Assembly: GCA_933228895.1 (NCBI GenBank)
Contig: OW121855.1
Coordinates: 47,134,698-47,198,697, forward strand
Direction: 5' to 3'
Length of the DNA: 64,000 nt
Source: Platycnemis pennipes
Lineage: Eukaryota; Arthropoda; Insecta; Odonata; Platycnemididae
In this document: piece after piece, positions 60,801-64,000 of the stretch
Layout: each line of letters opens with the position of its first letter
How positions within the stretch are numbered: the stretch's first letter is position 1
Notes under the pieces: model-generated
Databases searched by the model: none
Told to the model about the DNA's origin: nothing
The model's input: the letters and a program-made list of their open reading frames with translations, nothing else
Made by a program: the position numbers and the translations under genes

Positions 60801-62735
60801 TTGTCTCAAATCAACTCTATCAACCCAACCAGTGGTCTATTATGCCAACACTGTCTCCATCGTCTTTCCCTAAAAGAAGGTTCAAGCGATAAATTGTTTA
60901 TGCTCTATTTACGCTCCAGATTTAATATTTGGAGATGCGGGTCAAGAACAATTAATTTACCTCTGGTTTTCTCCACGATGGGATTTTATTTAGAGCTCTA
61001 CAAAAAGGTTCGGTACTTATATTGAAATATTGTCATGATAAAATCAAAAATGGAAAGGAACCGTTTTAAATCTAAATACAAGTTAAGTATATTTTTTAAA
61101 TCTTTTCTCGAGTAGTGATACTTTTTTCTGAAATTTTCATGCTGTTAACTTGGAAAATGTCTCAGTGCACAGGTAATTACCGAAACCATATTCAGATAAA
61201 TACTGATAGGAATAAGTTAAAGGAATAAGTAGAAAATTATGATTTAATGACTATATTTAATGTATTTTAGAAGGTTTTCCCTCCATTTCATTTCAGAGCT
61301 TTTAGTTGTGTCTTACATGAATATTTTGATTAATATTCGACACTCCTTTTATATAATAAATTGACGTTAGGGGAGGATAAAATTAAATTCCTAGGAAGAA
61401 ATTTATTTTATGATTTATGCAGTTTTTGTTTTGTGATTCCATACCAGCACGCCTGCATCCATTCTTCAATAGCCACTCCGTGTGTGAGCAAGGTGAATTC
61501 GGCCCCAGCATTCACGCTGGTGCGGAAACAGGCCGTGGTGAACAAAGGTTTTCTTCGCGTGTTTGTGCTCGTATAATGCACCGCGTTCGGCTACTCTCTC
61601 GCGTGCTGCATGAGGCCCTTGAGCACATCAAGGGCCGCTCGGAGAAATTACGCCTCCATGCCTCATCTTCAATCTCTCGGTGCTTTCTGCATAGTCTGCG
61701 GAGTAACGGTACCATGGCAAGTGTTCTGGCTCCTTGTATGGATATCTTTTTCAGTAAGATCCTAGGGTTCCATTGTTAACACTTGACTTTAAGCGTGCTC
61801 TGGAATGAGCGTCGATTTGGTAAGGGTCTTGTGAGCTGAAAAGTTTAAAAATGTGCTCGAATTATGAGAGAAAAGATGTTAAGTGAGACTGAATTAGCGA
61901 ACGATGTAGTTCATTACCGTGCATGCTATACATTTTTATTTTGAAAATGCTCTCTCCATATTCTTTACGAGAACGTGAAGCGATAAAATAACGAAAGAGT
62001 GAGATGTATATTTTACCTCGAAATTCAGCAGTCATCTAGCTAAAACATGCGAGGAAGAAATTCATTTTAAATTCCACTGCATTTTGGAGAACTTTTTCTT
62101 CTTTTTTGAATGTGTAGTCAAACATGTATGGTATATCCATTATATTTAGGGATACATGATTTAAATGATAAGTGTTACAAATATTTTTCATCAAACTTCG
62201 TGTTCAAATAGTCATTCATTATGCATATATTCACGTAGGTGGTCAACACGTGATCAGTTGATCTCTTTCAATAACTATCATGAGATTTTGCGAGTGCAAT
62301 CTGTAACCGTTAGGGAATCATATGGTACTACATTTTTCAAGAATTCTCTACATCTCTCTAACAGTTCGCCTCGGAATGGGCCGTCTTCTATTGGTAGATT
62401 GGACTAAGTGATCCATGTTAGTCATTAATATTCTGTTTATTCTGGCAGGGAAGGTCATTTTACAAGAATAGTCATTGTGAAAAAGGGGCAATGGACTGTG
62501 AAGTATGGAAGTAGAAGCAGTAGTTTACTCCGCGAAGCTTTTAATCTAACCATATACTTAACATTGATATGAATATAAGACTTCGTGAATCACTTAAATT
62601 ACTATCCCGAAAAATGCACATGAAAAATCACTTTTTTATGTAGCTGGCACATTTTATGTCTGTATGCAAATGAAAAACCAGTGTTCAACACGGAAATGGG
62701 TTGTTTCGAAAGGGTGGATCTCATTATGAAATAAA
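57885..62735. other. No supportable gene; GC-richer islands
   Basis: 58185-58560 is G/A-skewed and CpG-richer, 60490-60740 likewise, and 61440-61720 is balanced with frames open on both strands. None encodes a family I recognise. CAGGGGTCAGCAACACG at 60738 resembles a hAT terminus without a visible partner. 59721-59785 vaguely resembles a decayed LINE tail. Confidence 0.5.
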
Positions 62736-62739
62736 TCAC

Positions 62740-62846
62740 ACAGTTTGGGTCTAGCCAGACGGAGCCAAAGTCTTTGCAAGAATATGAACTGAAGACCTGT
62801 GTTCAGTAGACCAGCGTTCTAGCCACTGGACTACCATGCCGCTTAG
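62740..62846 (-). mobile_element. tRNA-derived SINE copy, reverse orientation
   Basis: In reverse complement GGTAGTCCAGTGGCTAGAAC forms the A-box region, followed after the anticodon-like part by ACAGGTCTTCAGTTCATATTC at the B-box position. The degenerate B box is shared with the head at 5331-5394, so these two probably form a subfamily distinct from the GGGTTC-type SINEs at 42-45 kb. The body (GCAAAGACTTTGGCTCCGTC, trimmed) has no match elsewhere in the window. Confidence 0.55.
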
Positions 62847-62849
62847 TAA

Positions 62850-64000
62850 GCATTTGCATGGTAATAAATGGTTTTCTTTGAACTTAATTATCATAAGATG
62901 ACATGTGATTGTAATCTAAATTAAATAAATTCGTTTGTACCGATTGATGAGTTGTAATCATGGGCTCAATGATAATTAGCCTTACTTTTGATGATATCCC
63001 AGATGTATTGAATCCAAACATTAATATTGAGTGAATTCTCTGCTGCAGAGAATCTAGGCGTATTTTTATTTCCTCGAATTTAATGCGTAATGGTTTTTTA
63101 AAACCCTTGAGGAAGTAGTGCCATAATCACCGCGTAATATGCCACCAGTGAGGAAAATGAATTAATCATCAATGTGATACAAACTAAATAAGCCTTAATG
63201 TTATTACAATTTTTTCGGCTCAATGATCTTACGGTAATCAAGTGGCTTATGTACGGATTTTTTAAGCGGAGAAACTAAGAGAGAAAGCTTCCAGGATTAT
63301 AAGTCATATCATAGACCTTGGTTAAATTAATCCCCGAGTCCGGCGAATAATATTTTTCGAATATTTTTGATTCATCCAAAGCCATCTTGGACGGAATTAA
63401 TGAGAGAGGGTTGGATTGCTAATTAAATATACTAAAATTCTTCCCATTTTGATGATCACTGGTGATTTTATTTACATGAACAAAAATTTTTCTTGGTAGG
63501 ATATTTTCACCGTTATCGTGAATTAATTGCACATCACACAAGGGCGATATTGGTAAAATAATACACGAAAATCATTTATTTGAATTGCTAGAATTGGGTC
63601 AATTTAAGGGTAAATGCGAAATATTTCTTTTCGAAAGAATAACATTCAAATAAAAATGAAAAAACAGTCCCAATTATATATTTTCTTGCTAATATTTTCA
63701 GGCAATGTATTTATTTTTTTAACGTATTTAGCTTGTAGTAGCGTAAGAATATTGATTTTGCTTATAACATTTCATAGTTACATAGGATTGAAAATAAATT
63801 ACTAGAACTGTATCACCAGCGTCACTTAGATAAACGGTTTCATTGCCTTAATATCCTAACCATCTCTCAACCACTCTCTTAACCATCTTAACCTTAACCA
63901 TTTCTTCAGCCGGTGTAAACTCTTGTTTTGAAGGACTAAGGAAGGCGATCACAAATAAGGCACATAATAACTAATCAATGTATCCCTCCTTCCTTTAAGT
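62850..64000. other. No supportable gene
   Basis: AT-rich unique DNA. The last 150 bases contain a loose AACC-type simple pattern (CTAACCATCTC..., 63855-63905) that is not a telomeric repeat. Confidence 0.5.

Noticed and set aside
63840..63905. Telomeric repeat
   Set aside because: AACC-containing words are irregular and do not form a TTAGG-type array.

Overview
The window looks like gene-poor nuclear DNA from a eukaryote, most likely an arthropod and probably an insect. It is AT-rich, has no operon-like packing, and is dotted with short decayed pieces of LINE, Penelope-like, SINE and hAT-type elements. I found no intact host protein-coding gene, no rRNA, no convincing functional tRNA and no CRISPR array. 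Nearly all long open frames are chance openings in CpG-rich or polypyrimidine DNA. The species cannot be fixed by reading alone. The repeated LINE tail, a run of CATCTA followed by a conserved GC-rich hairpin, would be the best taxonomic handle in a database search.

Layout. 1-13.8 kb is mostly unique AT-rich DNA with a tRNA-like SINE head (5.33 kb), GC-richer islands (5.9, 6.8-7.2 and 11.0-11.6 kb) and two splice-bounded candidate exons (5464-5575 minus, 8447-8553 plus). 13.8-14.7 kb is a decayed transposon-type coding sequence, followed by a tRNA-like segment. 15.2-19.4 kb holds CpG-rich, purine-skewed islands. 19.98-20.14 kb is a diverged foldback. 21.8-24.9 kb holds two LINE 3' ends, a short palindromic tandem repeat and a long hairpin that resembles a Penelope-like element terminus. 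25.4-31.0 kb holds three minus-strand reverse-transcriptase-derived remnants: two of non-LTR type and one of Penelope/GIY-YIG type. 31-42.5 kb is mostly unremarkable, with one diverged LINE 3' end at 36.1 kb. 42.5-50.3 kb is the densest repeat cluster: several SINE copies, LINE 3' ends including one with the C-terminus of the reverse transcriptase, an excellent hAT-type MITE with 8-bp target duplication (45665-46035), and two inverted-repeat structures. 50.3-52.4 kb is a polypyrimidine/CpG region ending in a perfect NRF1/EWG-type palindrome, which is the best promoter candidate. 53-64 kb is mostly unique DNA with one longer LINE 3' copy (57.6-57.9 kb) and a SINE (62.7 kb).

How it fits together. 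The element families account for most of the recognisable structure. At least five, probably six, copies of one LINE 3' tail are present, and the copy at 48.4-49.0 kb ties that tail to a reverse-transcriptase C-terminus. The copy at 57.6 kb shares its 3' UTR, so the short copies are 5'-truncated LINE insertions and not an unrelated repeat. At least three tRNA-headed SINEs share a body with a GGAGAGCAC block and a GACGTTAAA block. Family assignments rest on remembered motif patterns, not on any search.
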